DNA of 64,000 bases, taken from NCBI GenBank assembly GCA_016707205.1, contig JADJHZ010000002.1, forward strand, positions 496,001-560,000, written 5' to 3'. The notes under the pieces are model-generated. The model was not told where the DNA came from. It did no database searches and saw nothing but the letters and a program-made list of their open reading frames with translations. Both the position numbers and the translations under genes were made by a program. Shown one piece after another: positions 38,235-47,302 of the stretch (position 1 is the stretch's first letter; the number at the start of each line of letters is the position of its first letter). This stretch comes from Haliscomenobacter sp. (lineage in GTDB: Bacteria > Bacteroidota > Bacteroidia > Chitinophagales > Saprospiraceae).

Positions 38235-39739
38235 ATGAAATTCAATAAAATCAAGATAGCTCTCCTTGCGCTCATGGCCGCCCCGTTGTCCTGCACCCAG
38301 GATTTTATCGAGGTGGAGCCCAAGGGCCAGTTTTTGTCTGAAAACTATTATGCCGACAAAGACCAGGCGTTTTCCGCGCTCGTTGGCGTGTACGACGTAT
38401 TGCGCAAAAACACCGGTGGTTTTGAAAACATGGTTTCCATGATGAATGCCGGGTCCGACGACCAGGTAGCCGGCGGCGGCGGCGCTTCAGATGGTGCAGG
38501 TATTCAAGGCTTTTCCAACTTTACCATCAATTCGACTATCATGCCGGTCAGCTTCTGGAACGATTACTACCAGGGGATCTTTCGAGCCAACACCTTGCTG
38601 TCCAAACTTCCGGATACCGAAATGGACGCTGCATTGAAATCGCGGTTTACGGCAGAAACCAAAGTCCTTCGCGCTTTTACTATTTCAACCTCGTCAATCT
38701 GTTCCGCAATGTCCCGCTGGTACTGGAGCCGCTGACAACAGCCAATATGTACCAGGTGACCCAGGCCAAACCGGAGGAGATTTTTGCGCAAATCGAAAAG
38801 GACCTTACCGAGGCGATTGCCGCCCTGCCGCCTACCGTGCCTCTGGCTACCGAAGCAGGCCGCCTGACGAAAGGCGCCGCCCAGGCCATTTTGGGCAAAG
38901 TGTATCTGTTTCAGAAGAAAAACGCCCAGGCAGCCGCTCAATTTGCCGAAGTAAACGGCACGCCTGGCGGAACGAGCCAATATGGATTCCGGCTGCTGAC
39001 CAAATTCAGCGACCTGTGGGCGACCTCCAACAAGTTCAATTCCGAATTTATTCTGGAGTGCAGCCATAGCGCATTAGGCAACTCCGACTGGGGTTGGTGG
39101 GGCAGTTCTGCGGATGAGGGCAATACCCTCAACGTCATGGTGGGCCCGCGGAGCTATTCCCGCTCGGCTGGTTCTACTGCCGACGACCTTCCCAGCGGCT
39201 GGAGCTTTAACGTCTTCACCCAGGACTTTTTCGATTTCATGAAGAACGATCCCCGGTTTGGCGCTACCGTATATGACCTCAAAGCGCTGAAAGCCGCCGG
39301 GCAAGCCGATTATATCCCTGGGTACCAGGATTCCGGATATTTCCTGAACAAGTTCCTGCCCCGCCAGTCGGACGTACGCACCGGCGGCGGCGCTCTGGAA
39401 CTCAACTACCGGCAAAACTCGCCCATCATCCGCCTGGCGGATACGTATTTGATGGAAGCTGAAGCGCTCGGAGCACAAGGCGCCCGGGCTCAGGCCTTGC
39501 TGGATGCCGTCAGGGCACGGGTAGGATTGCCATCGGTTCCGGTTTCCTTGCAGGCAATTAAAGACGAAAGAAGGCGGGAACTGGCTGGCGAAGGCCACCG
39601 TTTCCTGGATTTGGTACGCTGGGGCGACGCAGCTGCCAAGCTGGCAAGCAGAGGCTTTAAAGCCAACAAGAACGAAATTTTCCCTATTCCGGATCGGGAA
39701 CTGGACGGAACGCTTCTGGTGCAAAACCCAGGTTATTGA
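38235..39739 (+). CDS. susD: SusD/RagB family starch-binding-like lipoprotein, one frameshift
   Basis: This is the surface lipoprotein that captures glycan and caps SusC. The lipobox lies in LMAAPLSCTQDF (Cys near residue 20), followed by FIEVEPKGQFLSENYYADKDQAFSALVGVYDVL. TPR-like helices and the C-terminal IKDERRRELAGEGHRFLDLVRWG signature are intact. One T is missing from TTTT at 38675-38678; restoring it reads RAFYYFNLVNLFRNVPLVLEP. Corrected length is about 501 aa. It is the second gene of the susCD-lipoprotein operon. Ligand specificity is inferred from GH16 and GH30 downstream. Confidence 0.92.
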
Positions 39740-39754
39740 TCAACATTTAAATTG

Positions 39755-40847
39755 ATGAAAATGAAACTATTCAGATATCTTCTTGGCGCTTTCGCCCTTA
39801 TGTCCCTGGCCATGGGCTGCTCTGAACTGGGCGGAATCGACGACGATACCTCCTTCCTGAGCACGGCCGCTTCGGGGAATTTTTCCAAGGTCTTCGACAT
39901 CAGCAACGACAACTCCGGAGATGTGAAAATCACGCCTCTGGGAGATGGGTTCTCTTCCGCTACCATTAACTTCGGCCATGGTACCGGTGCTTCCGCTTCG
40001 GCGGTGGTATCGCCCGGCGCCAGCGCCAAGCATGCTTACCCGGAAGGCAACTATACGGTAACCATTGATTACTACGACATCGCCGGCAACAAAACGACGG
40101 CTTCTTATCCCCTCACGGTAACCTACCGCGCGCCGGAAGACTTGAAAGTCACGATTTCCGGTGAAGTCAAGGTAAAAGCGGAAGCGAAGTATGCCAAATC
40201 CTTTCTGGTTTACTACGGTGATAAAGCCAACGAAGTGGGCACTCCCTTAGCGATTGGCCAGGAATTGCCGGCACATAGCTATCCCGCAACCGGGGGCCCG
40301 TTTACGTTGAAAGTGGAAGCGCTAAGCGGCGGAGCAGCTAAAGCCACGTACACCAAGGCCCTGTTTGGTTTCCCGATCGACTATGAGCATGCTTCAGTCG
40401 ATTATTTCTTCGGTACGTTTGGAGACGGGCAGAAGTTTGAAAAAGTGGACAACCCCAACCCTTCCGGCCTGAACACCAGCGCAAAAGTGGGTAAGTTTAT
40501 TCGCGGTCATCAGGTGGAGCGGTACCTACAGCCCGATGAACATTCCGATCAATTTTGCGCACGGCAACAAAATCAAGGTGTTGGGCTACAACCCCGATCC
40601 AGCGCTCATTGGTAAAACCCTGAACGTGGAATTGGAGTGGTCGATCGACGGCCCCGGAAACGGCGTTGGCGTATTGAAAGTTCCGTTCACCAAATCTGGC
40701 GAATGGGAAGAACTGGTGTTTGATTTCAGTACGATCGCTGCCATTCCTCCTACCACCAAATTCACGCAGCTGGTACTGCGGTTCAACGACACGGCTGACG
40801 GCGCGGGCGCCGTGGTATATGTAGACAATTTCCGTTTGACCAATTAA
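39755..40847 (+). CDS. PKD-domain surface glycan-binding lipoprotein (SusE position), frameshifted
   Basis: This is a putative surface glycan-binding protein. A lipoprotein signal (LMSLAMGCSEL, Cys near residue 22) is followed by a PKD-like domain (KHAYPEGNYTVTIDYYDIAGN) and a second beta domain. The C-terminal part, in another frame (MNIPINFAHGNKIKVLGYNP to YVDNFRLTN), resembles a carbohydrate-binding jelly roll. The frame change lies between about 40500 and 40530, where RWSGTYSPMNIPINF becomes readable. Corrected length is about 364 aa. It starts 15 bp after susD, the usual place of SusE/SGBP-B genes, which are poorly conserved. Binding to beta-glucan is inferred from location only. Confidence 0.75.
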
Positions 40848-40857
40848 AAAAAACAAG

Positions 40858-41790
40858 ATGAGAAATCATATGTTCAGACTTATCTTTTTCGCCGGCGCCC
40901 TGCTGGCCTTTAGCGGCTGCGAGCAGGAGGAGTATTCCCTCGGCGACCTGACGCCGCCTTCCAATATTGAGATTACCGTCCAAATTGTTGGCGTATCTAC
41001 CGCTACGCCCAACGGGGACGGTTCCGGCGACGTCAACTTTACCATCAAAGCAACGGGAGCGCTGGCGTATAAAATCGATTTTGATGCCTCTGACGGGATT
41101 AGCCTCGTTCACCTTACAACCGGCAAAGCTTCCCGCAAATACACCAAACTGGGCACCAACAAGTACACGGTGACCGCAGTGGTGTATGGCAAAGGAGGTA
41201 CTTCTTCAACAGCCACCAAGGAAATTACCGTACAAAGTAATTTCACTCCCGACGCATCCATTATCAATAACCTGACGGGAGGAACTTCCAAAACCTGGAT
41301 CGTGGATAAAACCGTTGCCGGGCACTTTGGCGTAGGCCCATGGGAAGACGGCACTCCAAGCCCTATTTGGTGGGCGGCAGGCGTAAATGAAAAAGTGGCT
41401 TGCTGCAACTGCTTCTATACGACTACATTTACCTTCGCGAAAACCGCTTCCGGGTATTCGCTTACTGTCGTTTCTCCCGACGGCGTCTTTACCAAAACCG
41501 GCGCCCTCGCTGACGGTCTTCCGGGCGTTCCCGATGGAGGCGACGAAGGGTGTTATCCCTATGCAGGGGGTACGGGCGCCTTCAGCTTTGTGCCTTCGAG
41601 TACCGGGGTTTCCCCCTCGGCGCCCTCGACCAAGACGGCTATCCAGCTTTCCGGCGTAAATACCTATATTGGGTATGGCTCGCTCCAAAAGGAACTGGAG
41701 ATTATGGTCTTGAGTTCAGACTACATGTATCTGAGAGCGCAGGGCACGGAAACGGGCAATGCATGGTATTTGAAAATGGTTCCGAAATAA
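40858..41790 (+). CDS. Surface lipoprotein with PKD-like domain (SGBP-type)
   Basis: This 310-aa lipoprotein is the last gene of the susCD operon. The lipobox lies in LLAFSGCEQEE (Cys near residue 20). An immunoglobulin/PKD-like domain follows (NPNGDGSGDVNFTIKATG analogue at residues 45-130), then a segment beginning TGGTSKTWIVDKTVAGHFGVG and containing ACCNCF and GGDEGCYPY. That second part recurs in Bacteroidota glycan-locus lipoproteins and probably forms a beta-sandwich. Its four cysteines are unusual for an outer-membrane protein. Start 10 bp after the previous gene; a strong terminator follows. Confidence 0.75.
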   Translation: MRNHMFRLIFFAGALLAFSGCEQEEYSLGDLTPPSNIEITVQIVGVSTATPNGDGSGDVNFTIKATGALAYKIDFDASDGISLVHLTTGKASRKYTKLGTNKYTVTAVVYGKGGTSSTATKEITVQSNFTPDASIINNLTGGTSKTWIVDKTVAGHFGVGPWEDGTPSPIWWAAGVNEKVACCNCFYTTTFTFAKTASGYSLTVVSPDGVFTKTGALADGLPGVPDGGDEGCYPYAGGTGAFSFVPSSTGVSPSAPSTKTAIQLSGVNTYIGYGSLQKELEIMVLSSDYMYLRAQGTETGNAWYLKMVPK

Positions 41791-41803
41791 AACATGTTTC
41801 TTG

Positions 41804-41839
41804 GGTTAGACCGGCACAAGCCGGTCTAACCTGTTTTTT
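41804..41839 (+). terminator. Intrinsic terminator after the susCD-lipoprotein operon
   Basis: GGTTAGACCGGC and GCCGGTCTAACC form a perfect 12-bp stem with an ACAA loop, followed directly by TGTTTTTT. It separates the binding/import genes from the two glycosidase genes. Confidence 0.85.
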
Positions 41840-41875
41840 AGGGAATTGGTATCGTTTGCGATAACTTAGATCATC

Positions 41876-43096
41876 ATGCGGTTCAAACCAAAAATGTTTT
41901 CCGGCCTTGCTTTGGTATTTCTTGCTTTTTCTCCTATAATGTCGTGCAGCGATTCGGGGGGAGGAAACGGGACGCCAACCGACGAAGTGCTTCCTGTGCT
42001 GAGCGTTTTAGACGCTACTACCGCAAGGGGAAAAACGGCGAGTTCCCTCCGCTTTTATGTGTCAATCGACAAGGCCTGGCCCAAACCTGTTTCGGTGAAC
42101 TACACTCTTGTGAACGGCAGCGCCATTTCCCCCAGGGATTTTGCTACCCAAACCGGGACAGCTACCATCCCTGCAAATCAACTTTCTACAAATATCGAAG
42201 TGACGATTCAGGGCGACGAGGCCGATCTGCGCCAGCCAAACCTGGAGTTTACGGTATCGCTTTCGAATCCGAACCAGTGCACGCTGGCAAAGACCTCCGC
42301 TAAAGGTTTTATCCTGACGGAGGATGGAACGAATCTGGCCACGGACACCGCAGGGTACCGAACCCCTACATCGTATCCCGGATACGCATTGGCCTGGAGC
42401 GACGAGTTTTCGGGCAACAGCCTGGATTTGAACGTGTGGACCCCCGAGATCGGAAATGGTACCGGAGGCTGGGGCAACAATGAACTGGAGTACTACACGA
42501 ACAGCACGAAAAACGTTTTTCTGTCGAACGGCAACCTCATCATCGAGGCCCGAAAAGAGGCTATTGGCGGATTCAATTACTCTTCGGCACGTCTGATTAC
42601 CCGGGCTAAGAAGGAATTTACGTTCGGGCGTATTGACATCCGGGCTAAACTGCCCGTTGCCAAAGGGCTATGGCCCGCACTCTGGATGCTCGGCTCCAAC
42701 TTCGCCTCCGCCGGATGGCCAGCCTGCGGCGAAATCGATATCATGGAGCTGGTGGGGTCGAGCCCCAACCGGGTTACCGGCTCGGTGCACTGGAAATCGG
42801 TAGGGAGCATCACTTCTCCTAAAAACAATAACATTACCTTGCCTTCGGGCGATTTTTCCCAAAAATTCCATGTATTTAGTCTGATTTGGGAAAAGGACAA
42901 GCTGCGCTTTTACATGGATGACAATTTGTATTTCACTTTTGTCAAAGAAGATCTCGGCGCTGCCAACTATCCGTTCAACGATCCGTTTTTCTTCATTTTC
43001 AACGTGGCGGTTGGCGGCAATTGGCCGGGGCCGCCCGATGACAATACCCCTTTTCCCCAGCGCATGTTTGTGGATTATGTAAGGGTTTTTCAGTGA
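41876..43096 (+). CDS. GH16 family endo-beta-glucanase (laminarinase-like) lipoprotein
   Basis: This is a surface endo-beta-1,3(4)-glucanase. A lipoprotein signal (FSPIMSCSDSGG) precedes a Calx-beta-like domain at about residues 35-145 (VSVNYTLVNGSAISPRDFATQTGT). The GH16 domain begins YALAWSDEFSGNSLDLNVWTPE. The catalytic motif GEIDIMELVG, with nucleophile and acid/base glutamates, is near residues 285-290, and NVAVGGNWPG closes the cleft. At 406 aa the gene is intact. It follows a terminator, so it has its own promoter, and it is followed by GH30 53 bp later. The laminarinase subgroup is suggested by the ExDxxE form with the extra Met. Confidence 0.92.
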   Translation: MRFKPKMFSGLALVFLAFSPIMSCSDSGGGNGTPTDEVLPVLSVLDATTARGKTASSLRFYVSIDKAWPKPVSVNYTLVNGSAISPRDFATQTGTATIPANQLSTNIEVTIQGDEADLRQPNLEFTVSLSNPNQCTLAKTSAKGFILTEDGTNLATDTAGYRTPTSYPGYALAWSDEFSGNSLDLNVWTPEIGNGTGGWGNNELEYYTNSTKNVFLSNGNLIIEARKEAIGGFNYSSARLITRAKKEFTFGRIDIRAKLPVAKGLWPALWMLGSNFASAGWPACGEIDIMELVGSSPNRVTGSVHWKSVGSITSPKNNNITLPSGDFSQKFHVFSLIWEKDKLRFYMDDNLYFTFVKEDLGAANYPFNDPFFFIFNVAVGGNWPGPPDDNTPFPQRMFVDYVRVFQ

Positions 43097-43148
43097 TTTT
43101 TGTGAGCGCCAGGTTCCTGGCTGCCCAAATTGGTATTCTATTATCCAA

Positions 43149-44597
43149 ATGAAGGCTTTCAACTCTCATCCCATGACGCCATACGTGTTCATCGCTTTGA
43201 TGCTTCTGGGCAGTTGTACCAAAAACGCCCAGGACGACGACACTCCTGGAGGATCGACCAATAACCTGACCAACGAAGTGGACGTATGGTTCACCAGCGG
43301 CGACCAAACCCGGCTTTTGCAAAAACAAACGACGATTCTGGCATTTACCACGACGCCGAACACGTATCCTAACCTGGATATCGACGCCACGAGCACCTAC
43401 CAAAAGATCGACGGCTTTGGATATTCCCTCACCGGAGGCAGCGCCGCCGTGATCAACCAGATGTCGAGTAGCCAGCAGGAAAATCTCCTGCACGAACTCT
43501 TCGGTTGTACAGGAGAAAGCCTTTGTGTGTCCTACCTCCGGATCAGCATTGGCGCTTCCGATCTCGACGACCGGGTGTTCAGTTACAACGACATCCCCGA
43601 AGGAACGGAAGATCTTACCCTTGGCAAATTCAGCCTCTCAAGGGATACGGTCAGCCTGATTCCTGTGCTCAAAGCCATCCTGAAAATCAATCCCGACATC
43701 AAGCTGATGGGCTCCCCCTGGAGCGCACCGGTGTGGATGAAAAGCAACAAAAACTCTATCGGGGGCGAACTACTTCCGAAATACTACCCGGTGTACGCCC
43801 AGTACTTCGTGAAATATATTACGGAAATGAAAGCACACGGCATCGTCCTGGATGCCGTTACCGTGCAAAATGAGCCCCAACACGGAGGCAACAACCCGAG
43901 CATGGTCATGAGCGCTGCCCAACAAGCGGATTTCGTCAAAAATCACCTGGGGCCAGCTTTTCAAAAGGCCGGGTTAACGACCAAAATCGTTATCTGGGAC
44001 CACAACTGCGACAACCCCGACTACCCTATTTCCATCCTGAACGACCCGGCCGCCAAACCCTTTATCGATGGCTCCGCTTTCCACCTGTACAACGGACAGA
44101 TCAGCGCGTTGAGCAAGGTTCAGGCTGCTCACCCCGACAAAAACCTGTACTTCACCGAGCAATGGACGGGTTCCAACGGCTCTTTTGACGGCGACCTGAA
44201 ATGGCACATCGAGAACGTGATCATCGGGAGTACGCGAAACTGGAGTAAGGTAGCCCTGGAATGGAATCTGGCCAACGACCCTGGCTACGGGCCGCATACG
44301 CCCGGCGGGTGCACGCAGTGCAAAGGCGCCGTAACGATCGGAGGCGATGTGGTCACCAGAAATGTAGGTTACTATATTGTGGCGCAAGCCTCCAGGTTTA
44401 TTCCTGCCGGCTCCATTCGGATCAGCAGCTCCGTGCCTTCCAACCTGCCCAATGTGGCGTTTGTAACGCCTCAGGGCAAAAAAGTACTCCTGGTCCTCAA
44501 CCCAACCAGTCAGTCGGAAATATTCAACATCCACGACAATGGGAAGAAAGCCCTTACCTCGCTCCCTCCCAATACAGCGGGTACGTTTGTGTGGTAA
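43149..44597 (+). CDS. GH30 family glucanase lipoprotein (beta-1,6-glucanase candidate)
   Basis: This is a glycoside hydrolase of clan A. A lipoprotein signal (LMLLGSCTKNAQ) is followed by the GH30 start (YQKIDGFGYSLTGGSAAVINQM). The TIM barrel contains MGSPWSAPVWMKSN, the acid/base glutamate in TVQNEPQH (near residue 242) and the nucleophile in YFTEQWTG (near residue 337). A C-terminal beta domain ends TAGTFVW. At 482 aa it is complete. GH30 subfamilies 1 and 3 include glucosylceramidases and endo-beta-1,6-glucanases; next to GH16 the latter fits removal of beta-1,6 branches from laminarin. Substrate is inferred. Confidence 0.9.
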   Translation: MKAFNSHPMTPYVFIALMLLGSCTKNAQDDDTPGGSTNNLTNEVDVWFTSGDQTRLLQKQTTILAFTTTPNTYPNLDIDATSTYQKIDGFGYSLTGGSAAVINQMSSSQQENLLHELFGCTGESLCVSYLRISIGASDLDDRVFSYNDIPEGTEDLTLGKFSLSRDTVSLIPVLKAILKINPDIKLMGSPWSAPVWMKSNKNSIGGELLPKYYPVYAQYFVKYITEMKAHGIVLDAVTVQNEPQHGGNNPSMVMSAAQQADFVKNHLGPAFQKAGLTTKIVIWDHNCDNPDYPISILNDPAAKPFIDGSAFHLYNGQISALSKVQAAHPDKNLYFTEQWTGSNGSFDGDLKWHIENVIIGSTRNWSKVALEWNLANDPGYGPHTPGGCTQCKGAVTIGGDVVTRNVGYYIVAQASRFIPAGSIRISSSVPSNLPNVAFVTPQGKKVLLVLNPTSQSEIFNIHDNGKKALTSLPPNTAGTFVW

Positions 44598-44652
44598 GGG
44601 GCGAAAAGCGTGGGGCGAAAGGCTTAAGGAGCACGGCGTTGTGCATTGGGTT

Positions 44653-44951
44653 CTACCGGAGGATTTCCAGGCAATTCCGTTTAACTCATACCGGCAGCCG
44701 GAGGCTTTGTCTGCGACGGTGCGTGCGCCCACGAAGTCGAGGATGGGCAGGCGTTCGGAGAGCGGAAGTCCGGTTTGAGCCTCCCACTGGCTTTCGTCGG
44801 GCACAAAGATCAGCGCAACGGCATTCCCTCCGCCAAATTCCCAATAAAACCGGATGGTGTCCGGTCCATGGCGAAAAATGATCGTTCCGCCCCTCCCTTC
44901 GGTTTCGTACTCCAGGCGGGCGTGTTGATGGTATGGGTTAGGTTCGGGCAT
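44653..44951 (-). CDS. Small conserved hypothetical protein, probable frameshift near the end
   Basis: This protein of about 99 aa begins with a His-rich segment (NPYHQHARLEYETEGRGGTIIF), followed by TIRFYWEFGGGNAVALIFVP and DFVGARTVADKASGCRYELNG. I do not recognise the family, but the amino-acid pattern is protein-like and unlike the antisense reading of the GH30 gene beyond it. One extra G at the CC pair 44677-44678 would end the protein with CLEILR and a stop at 44653. Without it the frame runs on across the GH30 gene, which is implausible. It lies 31 bp downstream of the XRE gene on the same strand. Confidence 0.5.
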
Positions 44952-44982
44952 GATGGGTCAGGTTGGTTTGGGCAAATGCGAT

Positions 44983-45507
44983 TTAATTAATCTGGATATT
45001 CATTCGTTTGCCAAGCCCTATCTCAATGATCTTCAGTAGGGTACCGAGCTCAATATCCGATTTGTTGTTTTCGATCCGGGAGATATAGTTTTTGGTGGTG
45101 CCGCTGCGTTTGGCCAATTCCTCCTGCGTAAGGCCCGCTTGTTGCCGCGCAGTTTTGATCAGGCTGCCTATTGGGTTCTGCTGGTTCTTTTCTTCATCGG
45201 GCTCGCTTTCCTGATATAAAACTACCGGGTCGAGATCGAAGGAAATTTCAAACTCCATTCCATTGGAGAGGGTCGTTGTCTGAATGAGATTGGGCCAGCA
45301 AAGGGTTCCTGCGTTTAATTCCAACTTTTGGAATACTTGCTTTTCGAGCAGCCTGGATCGAAATGGGTCCTCTTTATAATTCCATTTTTCAAAGAGGAGG
45401 GAAAAACGAATGATCCGGTGTTCTCCGGTGTTAAATGCAACATAAACATCGAACCCATCGAGTTTATTGATTAAAAGAATCCGGGGTATTTTGGCCGATT
45501 TTCTCAT
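44983..45507 (-). CDS. DUF2442-like protein with C-terminal XRE helix-turn-helix
   Basis: This 174-aa protein has an N-terminal DUF2442-like fold (DVYVAFNTGEHRIIRFSLLFEKW, with FEISFDLDPVVLY). The C-terminal XRE-type HTH reads GSLIKTARQQAGLTQEELAKRSGTTKNYISRIENNKSD. DUF2442 and XRE proteins are often antitoxins or autoregulators. It lies 84 bp downstream of a DUF433/DUF5615 toxin-antitoxin pair on the same strand, suggesting an accessory defence or addiction cluster. Its own toxin partner is not evident; the small protein at 44653 is the only nearby candidate. Confidence 0.7.
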   Translation of the reverse strand: MRKSAKIPRILLINKLDGFDVYVAFNTGEHRIIRFSLLFEKWNYKEDPFRSRLLEKQVFQKLELNAGTLCWPNLIQTTTLSNGMEFEISFDLDPVVLYQESEPDEEKNQQNPIGSLIKTARQQAGLTQEELAKRSGTTKNYISRIENNKSDIELGTLLKIIEIGLGKRMNIQIN

Positions 45508-45591
45508 TTTACTTTCCTTTGGCGCATGGATTTATCTTTGTTGAGGATGCCAATTACGGAATTCCATTTAACAAATGACTTGTAGAAGGCA

Positions 45592-45921
45592 TTAATACAA
45601 AAGCAAAAGTCCGTGATCAGGAGATTGAAGGAACTGCATAATTGTGGCTTGTTCCTTGATTAAAAGCGCTTCAATATACAAGGTGGTCACATTCCCAGTG
45701 TTTAAACGGATGACTTTTGGGGGGAACCCTTTCAGGTGGACCAGATGAACGAAATCGGAATCCTTCGTGAGAATGTGAAGACTATAGGCTGTAGCATAGT
45801 TCCAGACGGCGTGGTCGTCTTCCTGGCCTAATCCGAGGTCCAAAACGTGGACAGTTCCAGGAAAGAGGATTTGCAGGCGTTTGGCCAATTTTGGAGATAA
45901 GTTATTATCTATGAGAAGCAT
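45592..45921 (-). CDS. DUF5615 family PIN-like toxin
   Basis: This is a predicted toxin of a type II system with a PIN-like (Mut7-C) ribonuclease fold. The N-terminal LLIDNNLSPKLAKRL contains the acidic residue used for Mg2+ binding, and the second acidic patch is LTKDSDFVHL. The 109-aa length is typical. It is encoded 12 bp after the DUF433 gene on the same strand, the standard order of antitoxin then toxin for this family. Target unknown. Confidence 0.82.
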   Translation of the reverse strand: MLLIDNNLSPKLAKRLQILFPGTVHVLDLGLGQEDDHAVWNYATAYSLHILTKDSDFVHLVHLKGFPPKVIRLNTGNVTTLYIEALLIKEQATIMQFLQSPDHGLLLLY

Positions 45922-45933
45922 AGCCTGATCGGA

Positions 45934-46152
45934 TTATGCTACCAAACGCGTTCGTTCCGCTTCAGCTGCATAGGCAAGGCAGGCAAGGATATCTTCCCGG
46001 GTGAGAAAGGGAAAATCATCCAGAATTTCTTCCATAGTCATCCCTGCGGCCAGGTAACTCAGCACGTCGTATACCGTTATGCGCATACCGCGAATGCAAG
46101 GCTGTCCGCTTCTTTTTCCCGGCTCAATCGTGATGATCTCTCTATAATCCAT
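45934..46152 (-). CDS. DUF433 family antitoxin
   Basis: This 72-aa protein is the antitoxin partner of the DUF5615 toxin. The family signature is complete: ITIEPGKRSGQPCIRGMRITVYDVLSYLAAGMT, then EEILDDFPFLTREDILACLAYAAE. DUF433 proteins bind DNA through this small helical fold and autoregulate. It is the first gene of the pair; the 300-bp AT-rich region upstream probably holds its promoter. Confidence 0.85.
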   Translation of the reverse strand: MDYREIITIEPGKRSGQPCIRGMRITVYDVLSYLAAGMTMEEILDDFPFLTREDILACLAYAAEAERTRLVA

Positions 46153-46456
46153 ATGTAGTAAGGATTAAATGATACAAATATAGCAATATTCGAGGGGCGC
46201 TGCAAGCTATACCGCTTCCTAAGTGGTTTGGGCGTTGCCAAACCGTTTATAGCGAGTATATACTTGGCAGCGAAATAGTTTGGAACTCCCGAACTATTTC
46301 GATACCGGTATAAGTGCTGAGCAGGATGTCTTTAGAGCGCTCAAAAGCCTGCAACACTGGAAATTTTTTGGTTATTATGGTCAACAATAACCTTTAAAGA
46401 TAGACCCTTACCAGATTTACTGACGGGTATGTTCCAAGAAATACCAAGTAGTGCTG
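46153..46456. other. Intergenic stretch with two inverted repeats
   Basis: The region holds CGAAATAGTT / AACTATTTCG (46271-46280 and 46292-46301, 11-bp loop) and GGTTTGG / CCAAACC near 46222-46245. There is no convincing ORF. A reading frame on the minus strand at 46341-46450 has protein-like composition but overlaps the membrane protein gene and has no start of its own. Confidence 0.4.
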
Positions 46457-46816
46457 TCAATTCCACCTCGGTTTGAACAGAAGGATCATGAGCATGTAAA
46501 GGACATACATCAACCCGGGGATAGCCAGGATGCCAAGGACGATTTTGGCAACCAGAAGGTAGTGATGCGCCCGCAGCCAAAGGCTGCCCAGCATAATGAC
46601 GGCAACCGCGCCCAGCAGAAGCAGCCAGATCCGGATGTTGAAGGACGATACGGTGCCGTCGGCCAAACCAACGAAAAAGAAGTACAGGATGACCAGGGAG
46701 ATCAGGGCATCGAAACCCCATAAAATCCAGAAAAAATGCATTAGCGTAGGATTAAACAGGAAAATAATCCACTTTATAAGCAATGCCATAATTTTCAGAA
46801 TAATCCCATCCGACAA
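46457..46816 (-). CDS. Small four-helix membrane protein
   Basis: This protein of about 110-119 aa has four hydrophobic segments: IIFLFNPTLMHFFWILWGFDAL, LVILYFFFVGLADG, IWLLLLGAVAVIMLGSLWL and IVLGILAIPGLMYVLYMLMILL, ending KPRWN. I recall similar Bacteroidota proteins being annotated loosely as osmoprotectant transporter permeases, but no transporter motif is present, so the function is open. An ATG at 46789 (codon 10) is the more natural start. Both starts overlap the end of the preceding secreted-protein gene. Confidence 0.65.
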   Translation of the reverse strand: MSDGIILKIMALLIKWIIFLFNPTLMHFFWILWGFDALISLVILYFFFVGLADGTVSSFNIRIWLLLLGAVAVIMLGSLWLRAHHYLLVAKIVLGILAIPGLMYVLYMLMILLFKPRWN

Positions 46817-47099
46817 TCTTTTCGATCAAATTCCGATTATCTCTTTCATATATTAAAATTGAAGTGTTTTCTTGTGAAACACCCAATTCGCGCGAAGAAC
46901 TCTTAAGGGCTATTGAATAAACGGGCCGGTCTTTAAACCAGGATAGGTCATAATAATTAGCTCCAGGGGACCAATCAAACTCGACCTTTTCAAAGGCATT
47001 TAGTCCATACAACGGTACTTGCACCGGCTCACTCTGGGCAAAGATTTTGGAGAACCCGAAAAAGAATATTAGCAGAAGAAGCGTAAAGTAAAAAGACAA
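46752..47099 (-). CDS. Small secreted hypothetical protein
   Basis: This 115-aa protein has a clear signal peptide (FYFTLLLLIFFFGFSKIFAQ) and a mature part with aromatic-rich strands (VEFDWSPGANYYDLSWFKDRP, KIVGWDYSENYGIAYKVDYFPV). I do not recognise the family. It overlaps the downstream membrane protein gene by 38-65 bp, depending on that gene's start, so the two may be co-transcribed. Confidence 0.55.
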   Translation of the reverse strand: MSFYFTLLLLIFFFGFSKIFAQSEPVQVPLYGLNAFEKVEFDWSPGANYYDLSWFKDRPVYSIALKSSSRELGVSQENTSILIYERDNRNLIEKIVGWDYSENYGIAYKVDYFPV

Positions 47100-47302
47100 A
47101 GAGCAAAAGGTTTCATTGAAGGAGATTTAGTTTAAGGCAATTCGAAAAATGCAGATTGGGGCCCCTCTTTTGCCAGTTAGCTAGGTTGGTATACTCCCCT
47201 CTTCGAGGCTAATTTAGGGAAGAAATCAACTTTTTTCAAATTAACTTGCTTGAGAAAGAAATTTTTATTTTCTTTGTATACTAAATATAAATTATATAAA
47301 GT

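Noticed and set aside
46341..46721. Minus-strand frame ending in the intergenic gap
   Set aside because: Its last 40 residues look protein-like, but most of it lies in another frame of a good membrane protein gene and there is no start specific to the tail; at most a remnant.
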